From Candidatus Yonathbacteria bacterium CG17_big_fil_post_rev_8_21_14_2_50_43_9 (lineage in GTDB: Bacteria; Patescibacteriota; Minisyncoccia; Phycocordibacterales; UBA1550), in contig PCUO01000018.1 in NCBI GenBank assembly GCA_002771015.1, positions 31,489 to 45,775 on the forward strand: 14,287 nucleotides of DNA, read 5' to 3'. The notes under the pieces were generated by a model. It searched no databases. It had not been told where the DNA came from and was given only the letters and a program-made list of their open reading frames with translations. Both the position numbers and the translations under genes were made by a program. Positions 1-5,888 of the stretch are shown piece by piece. The first letter of the stretch is position 1. Every line of letters begins with the position of its first letter.

Positions 1-693
1 TGGTCAATGCAAGCGCTCTTTTTTATTGCAATCATCGTATACATTCTAGGTATGATACCTTTTGCGCTAGTGCCACACACAAACGAAAAATTTAGTTGGA
101 ACTACACGCGCGCATGGAGAGAACTTTTTTCCAAGAAGAATGGGGCAGTGGTATGGGCATCTGTGGCTACTGTAACAGAGGAAACCATTGGTGTAATTGT
201 TTGGCCTATTTTTATTTTTTTACTTTTGCAAAGAGATTATTTTAAAGTTGGCACGCTTTCAAGCTTCATCGTTGGATTTATAGTGCTTCTACAATATATG
301 TTTGGGCAATACCTAGACAAAATAGGGAGGAAACATCAGATGCTCAAGGCAGGGAGTATTTTGTACGCGCTTGGTTGGATTGTTAAGATTTTTATTTTAA
401 CAGCTTTCCATGTGTTCATAATTGGTTTATACCACAAAATAGCCAAGGTGATGACAGACACATCATACGGCGCTATATTTTACGATCTAGCAGCCGACCA
501 AGGCCACTAAGTGGATGAATTTACCGTATTGAGTGAAATGGCTATACAGATTGGCAGACTTATTGCACTAGGTTCTGTAGCTGCGCTCGCTACATTTGTT
601 AGTCTTAATTGGACATTTGTTATAGGCGCAATAGCATCCCTCGCGCTCACATCGCTCTCTATAGTGATAGCAGAAGAAGAGCAAAGGGTCTAA
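1..693 (+). pseudogene. MFS transporter, 3' part, interrupted by an in-frame stop
   Basis: The reading frame is open from the first base, so the gene begins upstream and only about its second half is seen. The protein is hydrophobic, with about six or seven membrane spans. The segment YLDKIGRKHQMLKAG (about residues 102-116 counted from the ATG at 7) matches the major-facilitator loop motif G-x-x-x-D-x-x-G-R-[KR] expected after span 8. A TAA at 508-510 lies in the same frame as the remaining codons, which continue as VDEFTVLSEMAIQIGRL and two more spans until TAA at 691-693. Continuity of the transporter-like sequence across the stop points to a nonsense change, not to two genes. A GTG directly after the stop (511), with AAGG seven bases before it, could allow re-initiation and give a two-piece protein. 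Substrate cannot be told. MFS family is fairly sure; pseudogene versus split gene versus sequence error is open. Confidence 0.7.
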
Positions 694-849
694 AAATAAT
701 ATAGGGTCTTTAGTTGAGCAAGGCTTATTTGTTATAGGTACGTCGTACAATATATCTTTTACGCATGTATGTTATACGACATTGATATATAAACCATATA
801 CAATAAATACATAAATTGTGGCCATTTCCCCAAAAACAAGGCAATAACT
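694..849. other. AT-rich convergent intergenic spacer
   Basis: This 156-bp spacer lies between the ends of two converging genes. I see no ORF with a ribosome site and no classical terminator. Only weak symmetry is visible: GTACG-T-CGTAC at 738-748, and a 6-bp pair GTCGTA (742-747) with TACGAC (775-780) separated by a long loop. A bidirectional transcription end is expected here from gene orientation, but I cannot point to a specific terminator. Confidence 0.4.
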
Positions 850-1548
850 TTACTGAGATACTCTTAACTCCTGTACTCCTACTTCTCTATTCTTAGTTAG
901 TGGACGTCTTTTTTCACAGAACTTAGTGAATGAATCCCATGAGTACAAGTAATGTCCTGTCTGAAGTTTATTCTTTTTATTTCTAATAAGGGCATCCAAA
1001 AGTTCCTGATCTATGTCATTGTTCATTTGTAAAAAAATGACTGGGTACTGGTTCATCTGTGACCATTGATATTTCGCAAGTTTACTATTGATACACCCAA
1101 TAAGGTTTCTCCTGTCACTCGGATAGAACACATCTACGCAGAAACCGCTCGTCTTGTCGTATACAAAAAAATCTGCGCGTGTGCGTTTGTCATCAAGAAA
1201 AAAATATTCGCGGTGCACAAACTGCTTTCCAAAGCGGTTCTTAAGAAATTCATACACCTCTTGTTCAACCTTATGAGCGCGATTATTGATTCTGTGTGCT
1301 CGAGCGCTACTATGAGCGCCTTCACGCAAATCAGACTGCGTGTCTAGTCCAAGAGTCTTTCGGAGCTCAACAAGCCCCCCAAAACATCTTTCAACAGAGC
1401 GCGCTGATGGCAAATAAGGATGCAAATCAACCTCAGGCGCTGTTGGATACCGACCATTCTTTATATAAAAATTTTCAAGCCCTGCTTTTAACTCTTCAAC
1501 CTTCCACGGCTTTTGTCCTCCTGGCTTCTGTATACGTAGGTACTCCAT
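850..1548 (-). CDS. Probable nuclease with homing-endonuclease-associated repeat
   Basis: The 232-aa protein has two recognisable parts. Residues about 17-68 form one copy of the homing-endonuclease-associated repeat: a helix, then GRYPTAPEV, then S-x-x-x-x-x-x-FGGL-x-ELRKTLGL; this is a DNA-binding module. Residues about 90-165 look like a PD-(D/E)xK-type nuclease core: helix acidic residues E95/E97, TRADF (D126), VDVFY (D139), then a helix with GCINSKLAKY where K156 may stand in for the usual lysine. The C terminus is basic and unassigned. It is soluble with no signal peptide. It ends facing the broken transporter gene and has its own promoter, with the predicted transcript starting at the ATG. 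It may be a solitary or domesticated mobile-element endonuclease, or a DNA-repair or restriction-type nuclease; no methyltransferase is nearby. The repeat is fairly sure, the nuclease fold is inference. Confidence 0.6.
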   Translation of the reverse strand: MEYLRIQKPGGQKPWKVEELKAGLENFYIKNGRYPTAPEVDLHPYLPSARSVERCFGGLVELRKTLGLDTQSDLREGAHSSARAHRINNRAHKVEQEVYEFLKNRFGKQFVHREYFFLDDKRTRADFFVYDKTSGFCVDVFYPSDRRNLIGCINSKLAKYQWSQMNQYPVIFLQMNNDIDQELLDALIRNKKNKLQTGHYLYSWDSFTKFCEKRRPLTKNREVGVQELRVSQ

Positions 1549-1554
1549 ACTTAT

Positions 1555-1583
1555 AGTATAAACTACAGACTAATGTCGCACAA
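1555..1583 (-). promoter_or_regulatory. Promoter of the nuclease gene (leaderless)
   Basis: On the minus strand TTGTGC (1578-1583), a 17-bp spacer and TATACT (1555-1560, five of six consensus bases) form a sigma-70-like promoter. The -10 box ends six bases before the ATG at 1548, so the start point expected about seven bases downstream coincides with the A of the ATG. No Shine-Dalgarno is present. A leaderless mRNA is inferred. Confidence 0.5.
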
Positions 1584-1602
1584 GGGAGTTATCAACAACC
1601 AA

Positions 1603-1875
1603 CTACTTCGTGAGGCCGTTAAAGCTCGTCCAGAGATATATAACAAATGGTTGTAGATATGTAGTCCACCCTACTACAAAAATATTCCAAATCTTTTGTA
1701 CAATAGGATTTTCAAAAACTGTACGAAGGTCAATATTAAAATATCCAAGTGCTGCAATAATAACAATTGCCAGAAGCACGATTTGCATGAACCCGCCTGA
1801 GTTTTTCTTCAAAAAATTCTGGTGAGTAAACCCTTGTCTACGAGAAATCTCTTTCATTTTAATATTATACTTCAT
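1603..1875 (-). CDS. Small single-span membrane protein
   Basis: This 90-aa protein (72 to 90 aa depending on start) has a basic N terminus, one hydrophobic span at about residues 30-46 (MQIVLLAIVIIAALGYF), then the pattern N-I-D-L-R-T-V-F-E-x-P-I-V-Q-K. A second amphipathic, aromatic-rich stretch follows (about 60-85, WNIFVVGWTTYLQPFVIYLW). From memory, similar short proteins sit beside M23 peptidase genes in Parcubacteria-type genomes; the function is not known to me. It starts three bases after the M23 stop codon, so it is probably cotranscribed and perhaps translationally coupled. The start is uncertain: the ATG at 1875 gives the coupled form, the ATG at 1857 sits six bases after a perfect TATAAT and would suit a leaderless transcript, and the ATG at about 1788 would begin right at the span. 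A role at the envelope together with the peptidase is only inferred from position. Confidence 0.6.
   Translation of the reverse strand: MKYNIKMKEISRRQGFTHQNFLKKNSGGFMQIVLLAIVIIAALGYFNIDLRTVFENPIVQKIWNIFVVGWTTYLQPFVIYLWTSFNGLTK
1864..1869 (-). promoter_or_regulatory. -10 box before inner start of the small membrane gene
   Basis: A perfect TATAAT on the minus strand lies six bases before the ATG at 1857, inside the longer version of the reading frame. The spacing equals that of the nuclease-gene promoter. The -35 region (TGGATT at 17 bp) is poor. It could be chance in AT-rich DNA, but it favours an internal leaderless transcript starting at 1857. Confidence 0.3.
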
Positions 1876-1878
1876 GGT

Positions 1879-3144
1879 TTACATATAATCCATTGGGTTA
1901 AGGTAACCTGAAAATGCTGACACAGGAATAGTGAGTTTCGCTCCACTGTTGCATGTGTACTCTTTAAATGTAACTGCCTTGGATGCGTACACAGTAAAAT
2001 GCAGATGTTCCCCAAACGAATACCCAGTATCTCCACTGTATCCAATAATTTTACCTGTTTTAATAACATCTCCTGAATTTACACTGACAAGAGAGAGGTG
2101 CGCATATAGCGTTGAGAGGCCATTATCGTGTTGTATAAGCACCCATTTCCCATACTGACACATACTTGCGACTTTTGTATTCACCGCTAGAACCCTCCCA
2201 GACAAAGCCGCGTAGACCTTCGTACCTCCACCAACGCCAAAGTCTACTCCATTATGCCCATGACCACTGTACGCCCCGGTTTTTGAAAATTCAGTATTCC
2301 CGAAATACTGAGTGATACGGATCACATCAAGTGGCCACAAAAGAACTTTAGACCCCTTCGCAGGAATACTATTTGGATCTAGAATAAATTTGAGTTGAGA
2401 CTCAAGATCGTACAACTCCTTCTCAAATTGGTCTTTAGATGCCTGTTTTGCGGAAAGTAGTTTCTGATATTCTGACTCTTTATTTTTTGTTTGTGCTAGA
2501 AGTGTAGCTGTTTGTTTTTTATTGTCCTCGGTTATTTTCTTTTGGTCGCCGAGCTCATCTTTAAGTCCGAGCAACTTCCCTTTCTCAGCTTTTTGCTTTT
2601 TGTTTTTGTTCTCTAGTTCATGTTTTAGCACTTTAATCAAATCAACATTTTTACTTACTCCATCGCTAAACTGCTCAAGAGTTTCCAAGTCGTTCCAGAG
2701 TCCAGAAAAGCTATCATTTGATAAAGCGATCTCCGCGAGTGACTGCTCGTCACTTTCGTATATCGCGAGTAACGCCTCCCTGAGGGCAGCTATTCGTCCA
2801 CTTATCTCATCTTCTTTATAGGAGATTTCTGACCCAATCTGACGAATTTTTAGGTCAGTGGTATCTACTTTTTTTTGTGTGAGTTTTATGTCAGTCTCAA
2901 GCTTTTTGCGCGTAATCTCGAGCGTGGCTATTGCGTTACTGAGTGTTTTTTTCTTTGTAGCAAGAGTATTTAAATCACCCTGATATTGAAGTATTTCTTT
3001 TTCAAGTTTTTGTATGGCACTCGTTTGGTCTGCGATTTTTTTCTGCAACTCCTCCACCGTCTGTGCATGGGTCAAAAAAGCTGTACTAAAAAGTCCAGCG
3101 AGTACAACCAGAGAAAGAACGAATTGTGTAGATAATAAGCGCAT
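1879..3144 (-). CDS. M23-family peptidoglycan endopeptidase with coiled coil (EnvC-like)
   Basis: The 421-aa protein begins with a signal peptide (residues 1-27, hydrophobic core LSLVVLAGLFSTAFL, cleavage near THA-Q). A long coiled coil follows (about 28-250, rich in K, E, Q, L), then a C-terminal LytM/M23 zinc peptidase domain (about 265-390). Zinc and catalytic residues are intact: H297 and D301 in HNGVD, H349 in YAH, H380 and H382 in HLHF. This is the EnvC/NlpD-like architecture; unlike E. coli EnvC, which has a degenerate site and activates amidases, this one should be catalytic and cut peptide cross-links outside the membrane, probably at division. Two cysteines in the mature domain (329 and 398) could form a disulfide. 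The frame also allows TTG at 3147, but ATG at 3144 is preferred. It lies nine bases after gltX, and a TGATATAAT box precedes it, so it may also have its own transcript. Confidence 0.88.
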   Translation of the reverse strand: MRLLSTQFVLSLVVLAGLFSTAFLTHAQTVEELQKKIADQTSAIQKLEKEILQYQGDLNTLATKKKTLSNAIATLEITRKKLETDIKLTQKKVDTTDLKIRQIGSEISYKEDEISGRIAALREALLAIYESDEQSLAEIALSNDSFSGLWNDLETLEQFSDGVSKNVDLIKVLKHELENKNKKQKAEKGKLLGLKDELGDQKKITEDNKKQTATLLAQTKNKESEYQKLLSAKQASKDQFEKELYDLESQLKFILDPNSIPAKGSKVLLWPLDVIRITQYFGNTEFSKTGAYSGHGHNGVDFGVGGGTKVYAALSGRVLAVNTKVASMCQYGKWVLIQHDNGLSTLYAHLSLVSVNSGDVIKTGKIIGYSGDTGYSFGEHLHFTVYASKAVTFKEYTCNSGAKLTIPVSAFSGYLNPMDYM

Positions 3145-3152
3145 CAATATAA

Positions 3153-3161
3153 ATTATATCA
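3153..3161 (-). promoter_or_regulatory. Extended -10 promoter of the M23 gene
   Basis: TGATATAAT on the minus strand matches the extended -10 consensus TGnTATAAT exactly and overlaps the last codons and stop of gltX. The expected start point is near 3146, two bases before the ATG at 3144, giving an essentially leaderless mRNA. No good -35 is seen, as is common for extended -10 promoters. Confidence 0.45.
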
Positions 3162-4497
3162 ACAAAAGTTTTATAGCACCTTCAATGCGGTGAATTGTAG
3201 TTTCCTTGCCTAAAATACTTGCGAGGGTAAACGGGTCTGGAGATTTGTCACGACCGGATAGGGCATACCTCATAGGCCAAAGGACACTCCCCCTCCCCGC
3301 TTCGGTGGCGTAGCCCCATATAGCGGTCTTGATAGTCTCTGGCACAAAAAATGCATCGTCTATGTCGTCAATAAGCGCGAGAACTTTTTGAAGTTTTTGC
3401 CCCGCAACATGTGGTTCATTTTCATCCTTCCACAAAAGCGATTCGCGTTGGTACGTTGGGTCATCAAAAAAATAATCATACTCCCCCGCTTCTGCAAGAG
3501 CGTGAACTTCCCCAAAAGTTGAAATGTGATCAACAATAACAGGAATAATTTTCCCAAAAATTTTTGGATTAGCTTCAGCTTTTTCACGAAGCGCATCAGG
3601 AAATCGCGCAAAAATTTCATCACTTACCTTGCCAACAGGAAACAATTTAATGTAGTGCTTATTAAACCATTTTAGTTTGTCTATGTTCCAAACAGCGCCT
3701 CCCTTCTGCACTTTTTCAAGTGAAAAAAGTTTGATCATCTCTTCAAGCGAAATAATTTCTTGATCATTGCCCGGATTCCACCCCATAAGCGCGACGAAGT
3801 TTAATATTGCTTCTGGCAAATACCCTTCCTCGCGATACTCCGTAACAGCAAGAGCGCCATGTCTCTTGGAGAGCTTTGATTTATCAGGAGCGAGAATCAT
3901 CGGCAGGTGTGTGTAAATAGGGCGTGGCGCGCCGAGAGCTTCCTGGATAAGGATTTGTCTCGGTGTATTTGATATCGCATCATCCCCGCGAATGATGTGC
4001 GTAACCCCCATATCAAAGTCATCTATAACCACAGCAAAATGATAGAGTGGTGTATCAAAATCCTTCGCAATAACGAAGTCTCCAAGCTCGGTAGTATCAA
4101 AAGAAATGTCTCCGCGAACTTCATCTCGGAAAGTAACAACCTTGTTTGGATTTTTGAAACGAAGCACTTCAGCGCGCTCGCCTGGCTCTTTTGGTTCCTC
4201 TTTTGAGATGTACACAGCGCCTTTTGCAATGAGCTCAATTATGCGTTCCTTGTAAAAAACCGCGCGATCTGACTGGCGAAAGAATTCGTCGTGGTTGAGC
4301 CCAAGCCAGTTTAGTCCGTCAATAATATTATCCTCAAACTCTTTTTTTGAACGCTCCTTATCTGTGTCTTCTATGCGCAAGATAAACCTGCCGTTATTTT
4401 GCCTAGCATACAACCACGAATAAAGAGCCGTGCGGACTGAACCAATATGTAGCACCCCTGTCGGTGATGGCGCAAATCTTGTAATTACATTTGTCAT
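3154..4497 (-). CDS. gltX: Glutamyl-tRNA synthetase (short, zinc-insert-free form)
   Basis: This class I synthetase charges tRNA with glutamate in the cytoplasm. Visible signatures are RFAPSPTGVLHIGS (residues 7-20, the HIGH motif as HIGS), RIEDTD (41-46), the conserved block FAVVIDDFDMGVTHIIRGDD (154-173) and KLSKR (208-212, the KMSKS loop). The C-terminal anticodon-binding helices are present but short. At 447 aa it is below the usual 465-490. The shortening lies mainly around residues 97-115, where the cysteine-containing zinc insert of the E. coli enzyme is replaced by a brief linker. In organisms lacking GlnRS, GluRS also charges tRNA-Gln for the GatCAB amidotransferase; whether that holds here cannot be seen. 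It starts two bases after the murG stop, has no Shine-Dalgarno and is followed closely by the M23 gene, so it is part of the murG transcript. Confidence 0.95.
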   Translation of the reverse strand: MTNVITRFAPSPTGVLHIGSVRTALYSWLYARQNNGRFILRIEDTDKERSKKEFEDNIIDGLNWLGLNHDEFFRQSDRAVFYKERIIELIAKGAVYISKEEPKEPGERAEVLRFKNPNKVVTFRDEVRGDISFDTTELGDFVIAKDFDTPLYHFAVVIDDFDMGVTHIIRGDDAISNTPRQILIQEALGAPRPIYTHLPMILAPDKSKLSKRHGALAVTEYREEGYLPEAILNFVALMGWNPGNDQEIISLEEMIKLFSLEKVQKGGAVWNIDKLKWFNKHYIKLFPVGKVSDEIFARFPDALREKAEANPKIFGKIIPVIVDHISTFGEVHALAEAGEYDYFFDDPTYQRESLLWKDENEPHVAGQKLQKVLALIDDIDDAFFVPETIKTAIWGYATEAGRGSVLWPMRYALSGRDKSPDPFTLASILGKETTIHRIEGAIKLLLI

Positions 4498-4499
4498 AT

Positions 4500-5633
4500 T
4501 TATTTTAATACTTGATGTCTCATTAAAATCGCCACAATTTGCTCAGCAATTTTTTCAGCCGCATCCGTGCGCGCAAAAGCTTTTGCGGATTCACTCATAG
4601 CCTTGCGCTTGTTTTCATCCTGCATTAGGCTATCTATTTCTGACATCAAAATATTCGGTCCAAGATTTGATTCCTCAATAACCACGGCTCCTCCAGCGCG
4701 AGCATACGCAAAAGCATTCTTACGTTGATGGTCGCCGATATGGTTTGCTATAGGGATAATAATCGCAGGTACGCCCCAAGCGGCAATCTCAAAGATAGCA
4801 GACCCAGCGCGGGAAACCACCAGAGATGCCGCTTCAGCGCAAAGCTTCATTGTTTCAGAATCCATATACGCATAAATGCGATATCGAGATTCATTTGGGT
4901 TCCCACTTAGGAGCCCACGCACTGTCTTCTGAACCTCGTTAATATTTACCTCTCCTGTCTGATGAATTATCTGGTATTTTTCAACCAAGCGTGGCGCAAG
5001 TGTCTCCATTTGAGAATTTATGTTTTGTGAACCTTGTGAACCACCAAGAACCAAAAGCACGGGAATGTTTGGATCGAAACCAAAAACCTTGAACGGGTCC
5101 TTTCCCGATGGAGCTAGGACCTCTTCGCGAATAGGGTTACCAGTAAGAGCAGTACGCCCGCTTGGAAAGTATTGCGCGGCATCTGGGTATGAAATAGCAA
5201 TCTTCTGCGCAAACTTTCCTGCCCATGCATTTACTCGGCCAGGCACACTATCCGACTCATGAATAACAACTGGTATTCTAAAAATTCGCGCCGAGACAAG
5301 CACAGGAAAACTTGAGAACCCACCCTTCCCAAAAATTACATCTGGATACATTATAAAAATCTGAAACACCGCCTTTGTAACCCCCCATGCGGTTTTGAAT
5401 AGGTCAAAAAAATTTTGTACTGAAAAATATGCGCGCATTTTACCAGCTATAACTGGCTTAAAGGTTATTTTATTATCATACAAAATGCGTTCGTTATATG
5501 GATCGGTAGCCATATAATAAAACTCAACATTCGCAATTTTTTCGCGTTCTATAATTTTATTTAGTTTTTCAGCAACAGCGATAATCGGATAAAAATGTCC
5601 ACCACTGCCACCTCCTGTAAAAAGAATTTTCAT
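4500..5633 (-). CDS. murG: UDP-GlcNAc:lipid I N-acetylglucosaminyltransferase
   Basis: MurG (GT-B fold, family 28) adds GlcNAc to lipid I to make lipid II on the inner face of the membrane. The N-terminal motif GGGSGGHFYP (7-16) is the lipid-side glycine loop, GKGGFSSFP (102-110) and HESDSVPGRVN (125-135) are further conserved blocks. The C-terminal half carries GGSQGSQNIN (197-206), SRAGSAIFE (274-282, with E282 at the ribose-binding position) and HQRKNA (302-307) for UDP-GlcNAc binding. Length 377 aa is normal for the family (about 355-380). It follows mraY and ftsW in pathway order but is separated from ftsW by a 251-bp structured spacer, so its expression may be partly independent. No Shine-Dalgarno lies before the ATG. 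A TATAGT box is present about 29 bases upstream but has no -35 partner. Confidence 0.96.
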   Translation of the reverse strand: MKILFTGGGSGGHFYPIIAVAEKLNKIIEREKIANVEFYYMATDPYNERILYDNKITFKPVIAGKMRAYFSVQNFFDLFKTAWGVTKAVFQIFIMYPDVIFGKGGFSSFPVLVSARIFRIPVVIHESDSVPGRVNAWAGKFAQKIAISYPDAAQYFPSGRTALTGNPIREEVLAPSGKDPFKVFGFDPNIPVLLVLGGSQGSQNINSQMETLAPRLVEKYQIIHQTGEVNINEVQKTVRGLLSGNPNESRYRIYAYMDSETMKLCAEAASLVVSRAGSAIFEIAAWGVPAIIIPIANHIGDHQRKNAFAYARAGGAVVIEESNLGPNILMSEIDSLMQDENKRKAMSESAKAFARTDAAEKIAEQIVAILMRHQVLK

Positions 5634-5663
5634 TGTTGATTTTTAAGGAATAAAACGACTATA

Positions 5664-5701
5664 AAAATCGCCACCCGGTTAAATGCGATTTTGCAAATCG
5701 C
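5664..5701. promoter_or_regulatory. Mutually exclusive stems upstream of murG
   Basis: Three short complementary blocks lie 30-70 bases before the murG ATG: AAAATCGC (5664-5671), GCGATTTT (5685-5692) and AAATCGC (5695-5701). The middle block can pair either with the left one (8 bp, 13-base loop) or with the right one (perfect palindrome GCGATTTTGCAAATCGC, 7-bp stem, 3-base loop). In the minus-strand RNA the second option forms first, and the competing stem ends in GCGAUUUUU, so it looks like a weak intrinsic terminator. An attenuator-like switch is inference; a protein-binding palindrome is the alternative. Confidence 0.4.
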
Positions 5702-5769
5702 GATGTAAAAATTTTTATATACCCACAGTGGATGAACTAACATCTTTGTTTAATTTTAGCATATTTATT

Positions 5770-5778
5770 TGGTAAAAT
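5770..5778 (+). promoter_or_regulatory. Possible extended -10 promoter for the 24-codon plus-strand ORF
   Basis: TGGTAAAAT on the plus strand matches the extended -10 form TGnTAtAAT with one difference. It would start RNA near 5785, about 29 bases before the ATG at 5814. No good -35 is visible; the upstream DNA is very AT-rich. Confidence 0.3.
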
Positions 5779-5813
5779 ACTAATTTGAAATAATTTAACT
5801 TGGTAAGGAAATT

Positions 5814-5888
5814 ATGGTCACTTCTGAATTAGCAAATTCTGAACTAGCAAGTTCACGCCTTTGGCGCAGAACCCTGGACACTCTCTAA
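5814..5888 (+). CDS. Possible 24-aa leader-like peptide or small RNA locus
   Basis: This short ORF on the plus strand (ATG at 5814, TAA at 5886-5888) lies in the ftsW-murG spacer and overlaps the last codons of ftsW on the opposite strand. It has the clearest Shine-Dalgarno of the window: AAGGA (5805-5809) four to five bases before the ATG, while most neighbours have none. The peptide contains the direct repeat SELANSELASS and then RLWRRTL. I recognise no family. The repeat corresponds to tandem hairpins in the DNA, so the locus may instead encode a structured RNA, or the ORF may be chance. No plus-strand gene follows, so a classical attenuation role for a downstream gene is not available; an RNA made here would be antisense to the end of ftsW. 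Confidence 0.3.
   Translation: MVTSELANSELASSRLWRRTLDTL
5826..5872. repeat. Tandem covarying hairpins and a competing third stem
   Basis: Two consecutive 15-bp units differ by a few bases and each forms a hairpin with loop AGCA: GAATT-AGCA-AATTC (5826-5839) and GAACT-AGCA-AGTTC (5841-5854). The T:A pair in the first is a C:G pair in the second, so pairing is kept. The GTTC arm of the second (5851-5854) can alternatively pair with GAAC (5869-5872), enclosing CGCC-TTT-GGCG. The structures form in RNA of either strand; on the minus strand they follow the ftsW stop. Confidence 0.5.

Noticed and set aside
508..510. TAA recoded as a sense codon (alternative genetic code)
   Set aside because: Most conserved genes in the window end in TAA at the expected protein length, and no other conserved gene contains an in-frame TAA.
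742..780. Stem GTCGTA / TACGAC as a bidirectional terminator
   Set aside because: Only six pairs, a long loop, low GC and no T-run after either arm.
3145..3147. TTG as the M23 start codon
   Set aside because: An ATG follows directly at 3144, and no ribosome site favours the TTG.
5826..5854. Two-unit repeat as a CRISPR or larger satellite array
   Set aside because: Only two 15-bp copies, no spacers and no further copies nearby.
5640..5884. tRNA or other known small RNA gene in the ftsW-murG spacer
   Set aside because: No cloverleaf, no TTCGA T-loop and no CCA end could be found; only short hairpins.
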